Shown: positions 34,468-41,983 of the stretch, one piece after another | Position numbering within the stretch: position 1 is the first letter of the stretch | Layout of the letters: every line of letters begins with the position of its first letter | Assembly: GCF_016031655.1 (NCBI RefSeq) | Contig: NZ_JACCHQ010000030.1 | Location: 1 to 64,000, forward strand | Reading direction: 5' to 3' | Source of the DNA: Bradyrhizobium glycinis | GTDB lineage: Bacteria > Pseudomonadota > Alphaproteobacteria > Rhizobiales > Xanthobacteraceae | Length of the DNA stretch: 64,000 bases | Notes under the pieces: generated by a model | What the model saw: the letters and a program-made list of their open reading frames with translations, nothing else | The model's database searches: none | Told to the model about the DNA's origin: nothing | Made by a program: the position numbers and the translations under genes

Positions 34468-35222
34468 GCTATTTCCGCGCCGAGAACCTGTCGCTGCACT
34501 TCGGCGGCCTCAAGGCGGTCGATGCGGTTTCGTTCGCGGTGGAGAAGGGCGAGATCCTCTCGATCATCGGGCCGAACGGCGCCGGCAAGAGCTCGATCTT
34601 CAACCTGATCTCGCGGATCTACCGGCCGACCTCGGGCCGCATCTTCTTCGAGGACCAGGACATCACGGAGCAGCCGCCCTACGACATCGCCAAGCTCGGC
34701 ATCGCCCGCACCTTCCAGAACATCGAGCTGTTCGAGAACGCGACCGTGCTGTCGAACCTTCTGGTCGGCCGCCATCGCCATTCGACGACGCAGCTCTGGC
34801 AGGAGCTCTTGTTCCTGCCGAGCGTGCGGGCTAACGAGAAGGTGCACCGCCGCCGGGTCGAGCAGGTCATCGAATTCCTCGACCTCGAACCCTACCGCGA
34901 CAAGCTGATTTCGGGGCTGCCTTACGGCGTGCGCAAGGTGATCGAGCTGGCGCGCGCGCTGTGCTCGGAGCCGAAATTGATCCTGCTCGACGAGCCGTCC
35001 TCCGGCCTCAATGTCGAGGAGACGGACGACATGTCGTTCTGGATCCGCGACATGAAGAGCGAGCTCGGTGTCACCGTGCTGATGGTCGAGCACGACATGT
35101 CGCTGGTCAACCGCGTCTCCGATCGCGTCATCGCGCTGAACTATGGCCGCGTGCTGGCGATGGGCTCGCCCGCCGAAGTGCAGCAGCACCCCGACGTCGT
35201 CGCAGCATATCTGGGAGCTTGA
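34464..35222 (+). CDS. livG: HAAT-family ABC ATP-binding protein LivG
   Basis: The 252-residue ATPase of the uptake system begins MSYFRAENLSLHFGGLKAVD. Walker A is GPNGAGKSSIFNL, signature LPYGVRKVIELARAL (the HAAT form of LSGGQ), Walker B LILLDEPSSGLNVEE, H-loop MVEHDMSLV. It overlaps livM by four bases and is followed by livF after 4 bp. Confidence 0.93.
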   Translation: MSYFRAENLSLHFGGLKAVDAVSFAVEKGEILSIIGPNGAGKSSIFNLISRIYRPTSGRIFFEDQDITEQPPYDIAKLGIARTFQNIELFENATVLSNLLVGRHRHSTTQLWQELLFLPSVRANEKVHRRRVEQVIEFLDLEPYRDKLISGLPYGVRKVIELARALCSEPKLILLDEPSSGLNVEETDDMSFWIRDMKSELGVTVLMVEHDMSLVNRVSDRVIALNYGRVLAMGSPAEVQQHPDVVAAYLGA

Positions 35223-35226
35223 GCCG

Positions 35227-36015
35227 ATGGATGCCGCTGCGACCCGGGACATCATCCTCAAGCTCTCCAACATCGAGAGCTATTACGGGCCGATCATGGC
35301 GATCCGCGGCATCTCGCTGGAGGTGCCGCGCGGCCGTATCGTCACGTTGCTCGGCGCCAACGGCGCCGGCAAAACCACGGTGCTGAAGACCATCTCCGGC
35401 ATCCTCGATCCGCAGAAGGGCGCGATCGAGTTCATGGGCAAGCCGATCCAGCGCATGGAGGCCGACCGGATCGTGCGGCTCGGCCTCAGCCACGTGCCGG
35501 AGGGGCGCGAGGTGTTCCCGTTCCTCTCGGTGCGCGAGAACCTGATGATGGGCGCCTATCCGCGCAAGGATCGGGACGGCGTCGCGGAGGATATGGAGCG
35601 CGTCTACGGCTATTTCCCGCGCCTGAAGGAGCGCATCAACCAGCCGGCGGGCCAGCTCTCCGGCGGCGAGCAGCAGATGCTCGCGATCGGGCGCGCGCTG
35701 ATGAACCGGCCGACGCTGCTCTTGCTCGACGAGCCATCGCTCGGCCTGTCGCCACTGCTGGTGAAGGAGATCTTCACCATCATCCGCCGGGTCAACGAGG
35801 AGCAGGGCATGTCGATCCTGCTGGTCGAGCAGAACGCCAAGGTGGCGCTGGAAACCGCCCATTACGGCTATGTGCTGGAGATCGGTCGTATCGTGATGAA
35901 CGATACCTGCGACCGCTTGATGCATTCCCAGGACATCCAGGAATTCTACCTTGGTGCCAAGGAAGCGGGCGCGCGCGGCGAGCGGCGCTGGAAAAAGAAG
36001 AAGACGTGGCGGTGA
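35227..36015 (+). CDS. livF: HAAT-family ABC ATP-binding protein LivF
   Basis: The second ATPase subunit, 262 residues, starts MDAAATRDIILKLSNIESYYG. Walker A is GANGAGKTTVLKT, followed by the LivF-typical GLSHVPEGREVFPFLSVRENL. Signature is LSGGEQQMLAIGRAL, Walker B LLLLDEPSLGLSP, H-loop LVEQNAKVALETAH. The last ~20 residues are basic (GERRWKKKKTWR). The next gene, an acyl-CoA synthetase, begins 94 bp downstream with a strong ribosome site. Confidence 0.93.
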   Translation: MDAAATRDIILKLSNIESYYGPIMAIRGISLEVPRGRIVTLLGANGAGKTTVLKTISGILDPQKGAIEFMGKPIQRMEADRIVRLGLSHVPEGREVFPFLSVRENLMMGAYPRKDRDGVAEDMERVYGYFPRLKERINQPAGQLSGGEQQMLAIGRALMNRPTLLLLDEPSLGLSPLLVKEIFTIIRRVNEEQGMSILLVEQNAKVALETAHYGYVLEIGRIVMNDTCDRLMHSQDIQEFYLGAKEAGARGERRWKKKKTWR

Positions 36016-36109
36016 GAACGAGCTGGCAGTAAGATGAGCTTGCCCAACCTTAAGCAAAGACCGCCGGCAAGGCAGGCAGCGGAGGGCAGGCGACAAGGAG
36101 GAGAGACGC

Positions 36110-37948
36110 ATGGTCCGACCGGCGGTGCTGACGGTCGCTGATACGATCGCGAAGAGCTTCTTGCGTGCCGCCGAGACGCGGGGCGACAGGCCGGCGATCC
36201 GCGAGAAGAAGTTCGGCATCTGGCAACCGACGAGCTGGCGAGAGTGGCTGGAGATCTCCAAGGAGATCGCCTACGCGCTTCGCGCCGTCGGCTTCATGCC
36301 CGGCGACGTCGCCTCCATCATCGCAAATGCCGTGCCCGAATGGGTCTACGCCGATATGGGCATATTGTGCGCCGGCGGCGTCTCCTCCGGGATCTATCCG
36401 ACCGATTCTGCGTCCCAGGTCGAGTATCTCGTCAATGACTCCGCCACCCGGGTGATCTTCGCCGAGGACGAGGAGCAGCTCGACAAGATTCTCACCTGCC
36501 GCGCGCGTTGCCCGAGCTTGCAGAAGATCATCGTGTTCGACATGGAGGGCCTCAGCGGCTTCTCCGACGACATGGTGATGTCGCTCGACGAGTTTCGCGC
36601 GCTCGGCCGGAACCACATGGTCGGCCGCGAGGCGCTGTGGCAGGAGATGATCAACAGCCGCAGCGCCGGCGATCTCGCGATCCTCGTCTATACGTCCGGC
36701 ACCACCGGCCCGCCCAAGGGCGCGATGCACGCCAATCGCAGTGTCACCCACCAGATGCGGCACGCCAACGACTTCATCCCGGCGCAGGACGACGAGGACC
36801 GGCTGGTGTTCCTGCCGCTCTGCCACGTCGCAGAGCGTGTCGGCGGCTATTACATCTCGGTTGCGCTCGGCTCGGTGATGAATTTTGCCGAAAGCCCGGA
36901 AACCGTGCCGGACAATCTACGCGAGGTGCAGCCGACCGCCTTTCTGGCGGTGCCGCGCGTCTGGGAGAAGTTCTATTCCGCCATCACCATCGCGCTGAAG
37001 GATGCGACGCCGCTGCAGCAATGGGTCTATCGCCGCGCCATCGGCATCGGCTACCGCATGGTCGATTGCCGGCTCGAGGGCAGAGCGCCGCCGCTGTCGC
37101 TGCGCATCGCCAACCGCATCGCCTACCTGGTCGCGTTTCGCAACATCCGCCGCATGATCGGGCTCGACCGTTGCCGCATCGCATTCACCGGCGCAGCGCC
37201 GATCGCACCGGAGCTGATTCGCTGGTATCTGGCGCTCGGCATCGACATGCACGAGGTCTACGGTCAGACCGAGAATTGCGGGGTCGCAACCATGATGCCC
37301 GCGGACAAGATCAAGCTCGGCTCGGTCGGCACCGCGGTGCCCTGGGGCGAGGTCGCGCTGTCGCCCGACGGCGAGATCCTGATCAAGGGCGACTTCCTGT
37401 TCATGGGCTATCTGAACCAGCCGGAGAAGACCGCAGAGACGATCGATTCCCGCGGCTGGCTGCACACCGGCGACGTCGGCACCATCGACAATGAGGGCTT
37501 CGTCCGCATCACCGACCGGATGAAGGACATCATCATCACCTCCGGCGGCAAGAACATCACGCCGTCCGAGATCGAGAACCAGCTCAAGTTCTCGCCGTAC
37601 ATCTCGGACGCGGTCGTGATCGGCGACAAGCGGCCCTATCTCACCTGCCTCGTGATGATCGACCAGGAGAATGTCGAGAAGTTCGCCCAGGATCACGACA
37701 TCCCCTTCACCAATTATGCCAGCCTGTGCCGGGCGAGGGAGATCCAGGATCTGATCGGGCGCGAGATCGAACAGGTCAACGGTAATTTTGCCCGCGTCGA
37801 AACCATCAAGAGGTTCTACCTGATCGAGCGCCAGCTCACTCCGGAGGACGAGGAGCTGACGCCGACCATGAAGCTGAAGCGCGGCTTCGTGAACAAGCGC
37901 TATGCCGCCGAGATCGAAGCGATGTATCGCGAACGCGCGGTGGCGTGA
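36110..37948 (+). CDS. AMP-forming acyl-CoA synthetase (FAA1/COG1022 type) within the liv operon
   Basis: The 612-residue long-chain-type ligase starts MVRPAVLTVADTIAKSF. Motifs: LVYTSGTTGPPKGAMHAN (P-loop), a typical RIAFTGAAPIAPELIRWYLALG block, VYGQTENCGVATM, GDVGTIDNEGFVRITDRMKDIIITSGGKNI, and the C-terminal TPTMKLKRGFVNKRY with the catalytic lysine. AAGGAGGAGAG precedes the ATG. It lies between livF and the binding protein gene on the same strand, so its carboxylic-acid substrate may be the one imported by the transporter. That link is inference; length and motifs are secure. Confidence 0.88.
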   Translation: MVRPAVLTVADTIAKSFLRAAETRGDRPAIREKKFGIWQPTSWREWLEISKEIAYALRAVGFMPGDVASIIANAVPEWVYADMGILCAGGVSSGIYPTDSASQVEYLVNDSATRVIFAEDEEQLDKILTCRARCPSLQKIIVFDMEGLSGFSDDMVMSLDEFRALGRNHMVGREALWQEMINSRSAGDLAILVYTSGTTGPPKGAMHANRSVTHQMRHANDFIPAQDDEDRLVFLPLCHVAERVGGYYISVALGSVMNFAESPETVPDNLREVQPTAFLAVPRVWEKFYSAITIALKDATPLQQWVYRRAIGIGYRMVDCRLEGRAPPLSLRIANRIAYLVAFRNIRRMIGLDRCRIAFTGAAPIAPELIRWYLALGIDMHEVYGQTENCGVATMMPADKIKLGSVGTAVPWGEVALSPDGEILIKGDFLFMGYLNQPEKTAETIDSRGWLHTGDVGTIDNEGFVRITDRMKDIIITSGGKNITPSEIENQLKFSPYISDAVVIGDKRPYLTCLVMIDQENVEKFAQDHDIPFTNYASLCRAREIQDLIGREIEQVNGNFARVETIKRFYLIERQLTPEDEELTPTMKLKRGFVNKRYAAEIEAMYRERAVA

Positions 37949-38029
37949 CGGTTCGTTCCATTTCGAGAAAGCGAAGGAGCTGTGGCCCCGCCCTTCGTGC
38001 AATACGGGCCTTTAGGAGAGGAGACGTCA

Positions 38030-39229
38030 ATGTCGAAATCGTTCAGCGCATTCGGCCTTGCTGTGAGTGCCGTGGTGCTCACCTGTCTGCCGGCCGCAGC
38101 GCAAACCAAGGTCACCAATGAGGGCATCTCGGCAACCGAGATCGTCATCGGCACCCACCAGGATCTGTCGGGTCCGATCAAGGGGTGGGGCGTCCCGGTC
38201 GCAAACGGGATGAAGATGGCGGCCGAGGAGATCAATGCGGCCGGCGGAATTCACGGCCGCAAGATCCGGCTGGTGGTCGAGGACAGCGGCTACGATCCGA
38301 AGAAGGCCGTGCTGGCGTCGCAAAAGCTGATCGAGCGCGACAAGATCTTCGCGATGGTGGGGCCGATGGGATCGCCGACGGTGCTCGCGGCGCAGGACAT
38401 CCTGTTCGACGCCGGCGTGCTGCAGCTGTTCCCGCTGACGGCGGCCGAATTCACCTTCAAGTTCGACCCGGCCAAGCCGCAGGAGCGCCTGAAGTTCAAC
38501 AACCTGCTGCCCTACGTCGAGAGCACGCGGGCCGCGCTGAAATACATGATGGAGTGGAAGGGCTTCAAGAAGCCCTGCATCATGCATCAGGACGACGAGT
38601 ACGGTAAGAACGTGCTCGATGGCTTCAATCAGCAGCTCACCGCCATGAAGACGCAGCCGGCCTCGATCACGAGCTACAAGCGCGGTGCCTCCGATTTCAG
38701 CGCGCAGATCGCCAAGATGAAGTCAGACGGCTGCGACCTCGTCGTGCTTGGCACCGTGCTGCGCGAGACCATCGGGGCGATGACCGAAGCCAAGAAGCTC
38801 GGCTGGGACGTGACCTTCCTCGGGGCCACCCCCACGAACGTGATGGAGGTTCCTGCGCTGGGCAAGGACGCCGTCGAGGGTCTCTATGCCGCCAGCGGCT
38901 TCGAGATTCCTTATGAGGACACCGCCAAGGGCAAGGTGAAGGATTGGCTCGTCAACTACAAGAAGATGTTCAACGCCGATGCCAACACGCAGGCCATCAT
39001 CGGCTACAATGCCATGATGACGTTTGCGTTCTACGCCAACAAGGCCGGCAAGGATCTCACCGGGCAGAAGATGCTCGACGCGCTCGAATCGGGCGAGAAA
39101 TTCCTCGACATCTTCAACTCGCCGCCCACCAAGTTCTCCAAGACTGACCACCTCGCCAACACCATCACCCAGGTGCAGCAGGTCAAGGGCGGCCGCTGGG
39201 TGCTGGTGAAGGACAATCTGATGTTCTGA
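38030..39229 (+). CDS. livK: HAAT-family periplasmic substrate-binding protein (LivK-like)
   Basis: The 399-residue protein has a signal peptide (cleavage near LPAAAQ, residue 24) and the Peripla_BP_6 pattern: TEIVIGTHQDLSGPIKGWG, AAEEINAAGGIHGRKIRLVVEDSGYDPKKAV, ALKYMMEWKGFKKPCIMHQDDEYGKNVLDGF and the ASDFSAQIAKMKSDGCDLVVLG block. AGGAGAGGAG precedes the ATG. It closes the operon and gives the transporter its specificity. Relatives near acyl-CoA synthetases often bind aromatic or other carboxylates rather than leucine, so the name livK describes the family only. Confidence 0.9.
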   Translation: MSKSFSAFGLAVSAVVLTCLPAAAQTKVTNEGISATEIVIGTHQDLSGPIKGWGVPVANGMKMAAEEINAAGGIHGRKIRLVVEDSGYDPKKAVLASQKLIERDKIFAMVGPMGSPTVLAAQDILFDAGVLQLFPLTAAEFTFKFDPAKPQERLKFNNLLPYVESTRAALKYMMEWKGFKKPCIMHQDDEYGKNVLDGFNQQLTAMKTQPASITSYKRGASDFSAQIAKMKSDGCDLVVLGTVLRETIGAMTEAKKLGWDVTFLGATPTNVMEVPALGKDAVEGLYAASGFEIPYEDTAKGKVKDWLVNYKKMFNADANTQAIIGYNAMMTFAFYANKAGKDLTGQKMLDALESGEKFLDIFNSPPTKFSKTDHLANTITQVQQVKGGRWVLVKDNLMF

Positions 39230-39250
39230 TTTCTCGCGGCGCGAACGGTG

Positions 39251-39390
39251 CACCCTCTCCCCTTGCGGGAGAGGGTCGCTTCGCGTGAGCGAAGCCGGGT
39301 GAGGGGTTTCCATCCTCACGAACAGACTTGTGCGCGGTGAGAACCCCTCATCCGGCGCTTCGCGCCACCTTCTCCCACAAGGGGAGAAGG
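39251..39390. repeat. Dispersed palindromic repeat element, type 3
   Basis: A 140-bp inverted-repeat element. The left arm (ccctctccccttgcggga, then cgaagccgggtgaggggtt) matches the right arm (aacccctcatccggcgcttcg, split here as aacccctcatccgg and cgcttcgcg, then ttctcccacaaggggagaa). It lies between livK and the convergent LprI-like gene and may terminate both transcripts. Its sequence is unrelated to types 1 and 2. Confidence 0.75.
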
Positions 39391-39416
39391 AAGAAAGCGC
39401 GCGGCGGAGAGAAACC

Positions 39417-40532
39417 CTACGACCCTCCGCCTGCGGTGCCCGAGCTCACCGGGGCGAGCTCGTCTTCCCGGCAGCGCCAGCCGTCGGCGGCTTTGACGAA
39501 GGCGAAGGTTCGCTGGATCCTCAGCCGGCGCGTGACGTTGAAGGCCTCTGCGGAGCGCGCCTTGTTGCCGGCCCCCTGCTGCGGCCGCCCCGTCGTGGCG
39601 TCCCAGCAGGTGCCAGTGCAGGTGGAGGCGACCTTGCTGCACACGGTGAAGGGAGCGAGCACGGCCATCTCGATTTCGCCGGTGACCTGTGCCTCCTGCT
39701 CGGTCACCTGGCTGTCGAGCGCATAGACGCGATTGATGCGCAGGAAACTGCCGCAGGAATTGGCCGCATGAATCCGCGCGGCGCAGAAATCGACGGCGTC
39801 AGTGTCGGGGATGCGGGACGCGACCTGCCGGCCGAACACCTTTTTGGCATCGCCTTTCGCGGCGCGGATTTCGTCGGTCTTGCGCTTTAAATGCTCGGCG
39901 AGACAGTCCTCCGCGGATTCCAGCTCCTGCACCGGCACGTTCTCCTTGCCGACCAGATTGCATTTGCGGTCGCGCTCGCGCGTCCACCGTCCATATTCGG
40001 CGAAGGCAAAGCGTGCCGCGGTCGGGTCCAATTTGCCGATCAGGCCGAGCACCTGGCCATTGAGCTCGGCTTCGGCAAGCGCCAGCGAGGGGTCTGCGCA
40101 GATCACCGCGGCCGCAGCGCTGTTGGCCGCAAGGCAGTCGAAATCCGGATCGCGAACGATCGCGGCGCGCTCCTCGGTGACCTTGAGCAGGCACGCCTTG
40201 ACCGCCTCGAATTGGTCGGGGCGGATCGGGGTCTGGCCGACGATGCCGCAACTGAGATTGCGTTGGCGGACCCAGATCGCATTCTCCTCGATCGCCGGCA
40301 GGCGATCCGGCAGGCGAGCAAGCCGCGCCTCGATCGCGGTGTTCAGCTTCTCGGCGGCGGCGGCCAGCGTCGGATCACCGCAGAACAATTGATTGCCGGG
40401 GTCGCGAATCTGCTGGCAGTTGTTCTTGGCAAACAGCGGCAGCCTGTCGGCGATCGCGCGCTCGGATTGCGCGAACGCGGACCCCGCCGGCAATGCCAGC
40501 AGCGCAAGCACAGACAGCACGATGAATCGCAT
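39417..40532 (-). CDS. Exported protein with two LprI-like (DUF1311) domains
   Basis: A 371-residue protein. Signal peptide MRFIVLSVLALLALPAGSAFA is followed by two copies of the LprI/DUF1311 pattern, each with a Cys-rich start and a W-x-R-x-R-x-C helix: FCGDPTLAAAAEKLN with WVRQRNLSCG, and ICADPSLALAEAELN with WTRERDRKC. A third region (from about residue 240) has further cysteines. LprI-type proteins are known as lysozyme inhibitors in Mycobacterium; most relatives are uncharacterised. It is probably periplasmic or lipid-attached. It is encoded head-to-tail with the LapG-like protease on the same strand, 100 bp apart. Confidence 0.78.
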   Translation of the reverse strand: MRFIVLSVLALLALPAGSAFAQSERAIADRLPLFAKNNCQQIRDPGNQLFCGDPTLAAAAEKLNTAIEARLARLPDRLPAIEENAIWVRQRNLSCGIVGQTPIRPDQFEAVKACLLKVTEERAAIVRDPDFDCLAANSAAAAVICADPSLALAEAELNGQVLGLIGKLDPTAARFAFAEYGRWTRERDRKCNLVGKENVPVQELESAEDCLAEHLKRKTDEIRAAKGDAKKVFGRQVASRIPDTDAVDFCAARIHAANSCGSFLRINRVYALDSQVTEQEAQVTGEIEMAVLAPFTVCSKVASTCTGTCWDATTGRPQQGAGNKARSAEAFNVTRRLRIQRTFAFVKAADGWRCREDELAPVSSGTAGGGS

Positions 40533-40632
40533 TCCAGTCGCCCCCGCACGGAAGGCGCCATGCTAGCCTCTGGTCATGCGCGGTGAAATGGGTTTGTGGA
40601 CGAGCGCCGTGCGAGAAGCCCGCTACGAGCGA

Positions 40633-41364
40633 TCAACGCGCCTCGGCGGCCGCCATCGAGACCTGCACCGGCTCGTCGACATATTTCAGCACGGCCGACT
40701 GATGGAGCACGAACAGTGGCTGATAGCTCCGCGTTGCGTCGTCCCTGACCATCGCCATGCGGCGATTGTCCAGCATCAGCCATTGGCCGTCGAGCTTTGC
40801 TGCGGCAATTGCGTGCGCCTCGCCGCCCCTGACGTCTCGCACCACGACGATGCGGAGGTCTTCAGAGGCAATTCCCGCCAGCCGCAGCGCGGCCAGCTTG
40901 GCGATGGCATAGTCCTCGCAATCGCCGGTCCCGCGCGCGAAGGTCGAAAGCGGCGAGCTCCAGACGTCGTCGGTGCCATCGCTGGCGGCATGGATGGCGA
41001 GATTGATGGCCCGGTTGACCTCGCCGAGCCGCGCGCGGCCGTCGCGGGCGCGGGCGTGGTCGACGATGGCGAGCAGCTCGAGCGCCGCCGGTGAAGCGCA
41101 ATTGTCCCGGTCGCCGTCGCACAGCGCGAGCTGCACCATGTCGTCGTCGAGCTTGTCCTTCAGCGCGGACCATCTCTGCTGCAGGCCACCGGACGAGATG
41201 GCGAAGGCGAACAGGCCGAACGGTTCGGCGGATTTGCGCACGAGGACGCCGGCGCCCGGCGACAGCAGCGTGCCGGCGCGAAGCTCGGCGGTCGATCCGA
41301 GCAGGATCAAGCCGCACATGACAAGGGTTGCGCGCCAGGCGCGCGCGCGAGCAGCGGTCTCCAT
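40633..41364 (-). CDS. LapG-type periplasmic transglutaminase-like cysteine protease (BTLCP)
   Basis: A 243-residue protein with an N-terminal signal (hydrophobic core LVMCGLILLGSTAELRAG). The catalytic motif is GTGDCEDYAIAK: C149 is the nucleophile and the flanking D148, E150 and D151 match the calcium-binding D-C-E-D of LapG. The other triad members are H184 (GGEAHAIAAAK) and D199 (WLMLDNRRM). This is the bacterial transglutaminase-like cysteine proteinase family (DUF920), whose best-known member LapG releases LapA adhesins by cutting a di-alanine site. The divergent neighbour is a giant FecR/VCBS protein. No LapD-like GGDEF/EAL receptor is in the window. Function as adhesin protease is inferred. 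Confidence 0.85.
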   Translation of the reverse strand: METAARARAWRATLVMCGLILLGSTAELRAGTLLSPGAGVLVRKSAEPFGLFAFAISSGGLQQRWSALKDKLDDDMVQLALCDGDRDNCASPAALELLAIVDHARARDGRARLGEVNRAINLAIHAASDGTDDVWSSPLSTFARGTGDCEDYAIAKLAALRLAGIASEDLRIVVVRDVRGGEAHAIAAAKLDGQWLMLDNRRMAMVRDDATRSYQPLFVLHQSAVLKYVDEPVQVSMAAAEAR

Positions 41365-41983
41365 CTGACATCCCCTTCCCAGGCTTCACGAGATCCCCCT
41401 CGATCTCAATGTGCCGGGCTTTGTTGCTTTCGCGGAGATAGTGCGAGACGGGCCGTTTTGTTCTGCTTAATGCGCCCGGCAGGAGTTCCAAAAGCGGGCG
41501 ACAGGCTGAACCAGACCCGCCCGAATCGTGTAAAATTTTACGATTCGGGGGCTAGGAGGGGCCTCGATGCCGCGAAACGGAGTCAATTGCAGGCAGAAGT
41601 TGCGATCGCCGCCGATTCTGGCGCCTATGGCTAACAGCCGCTATTTCACCGGTTCTGTTACTTAGGTCACAGAATTTACCCCGTATTTGCCGCAGGATGT
41701 TGCAGGGCAGCATGAACAAAAGATGACGCAAAGTATCTACTCTGCCAGCTTTACTTTGGATGACTTAGGGCGACGGGAAATGCGTGCATCTAACCTTGTT
41801 TCGACTTCCGATTTCTTCGAATATGACTTCCGCTCCTCTGGCAAGGCGGCGCCCCGCGCAGGCTCTTACGGCCAAGTGACGCGAAATCACAAGCAATAGA
41901 TGGTTTCGCTAAGGACTTGGTAATGCTAAGCAAGCTTAAGCAGGCGATACTTATTTAGATTTTAACCCTTTTACGGTGCCCGG
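41365..41983. other. 619-bp AT-richer divergent regulatory region
   Basis: The gap between the LapG-like protease and the giant adhesin gene is noticeably richer in A and T than the flanking genes. It holds a perfect inverted repeat (41520-41549) and a 58-codon frame (41723-41899, starting MTQSIYSASFTLDDLG) that lacks a ribosome site and resembles no known family. I do not call that frame a gene. The region probably contains promoters for both genes, though no clear sigma-70 or EcfG match was found. Confidence 0.5.
41520..41549. repeat. Perfect inverted repeat, operator-like
   Basis: Ten-base arms cccgaatcgt (41520-41529) and acgattcggg (41540-41549) are perfect complements separated by the AT-only-cored spacer gtaaaatttt. 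The half-site centres are 20 bp apart, two turns of the helix. It lies 155 bp from the protease start and about 435 bp from the adhesin start. Regulator binding is inferred. It could also fold as a hairpin in RNA, but no T run follows. Confidence 0.55.

Noticed and set aside
41723..41899. 58-codon frame in the adhesin upstream gap
   Set aside because: No ribosome site, no recognisable family, and chance frames of this size are expected; kept only as a note in the gap entry.
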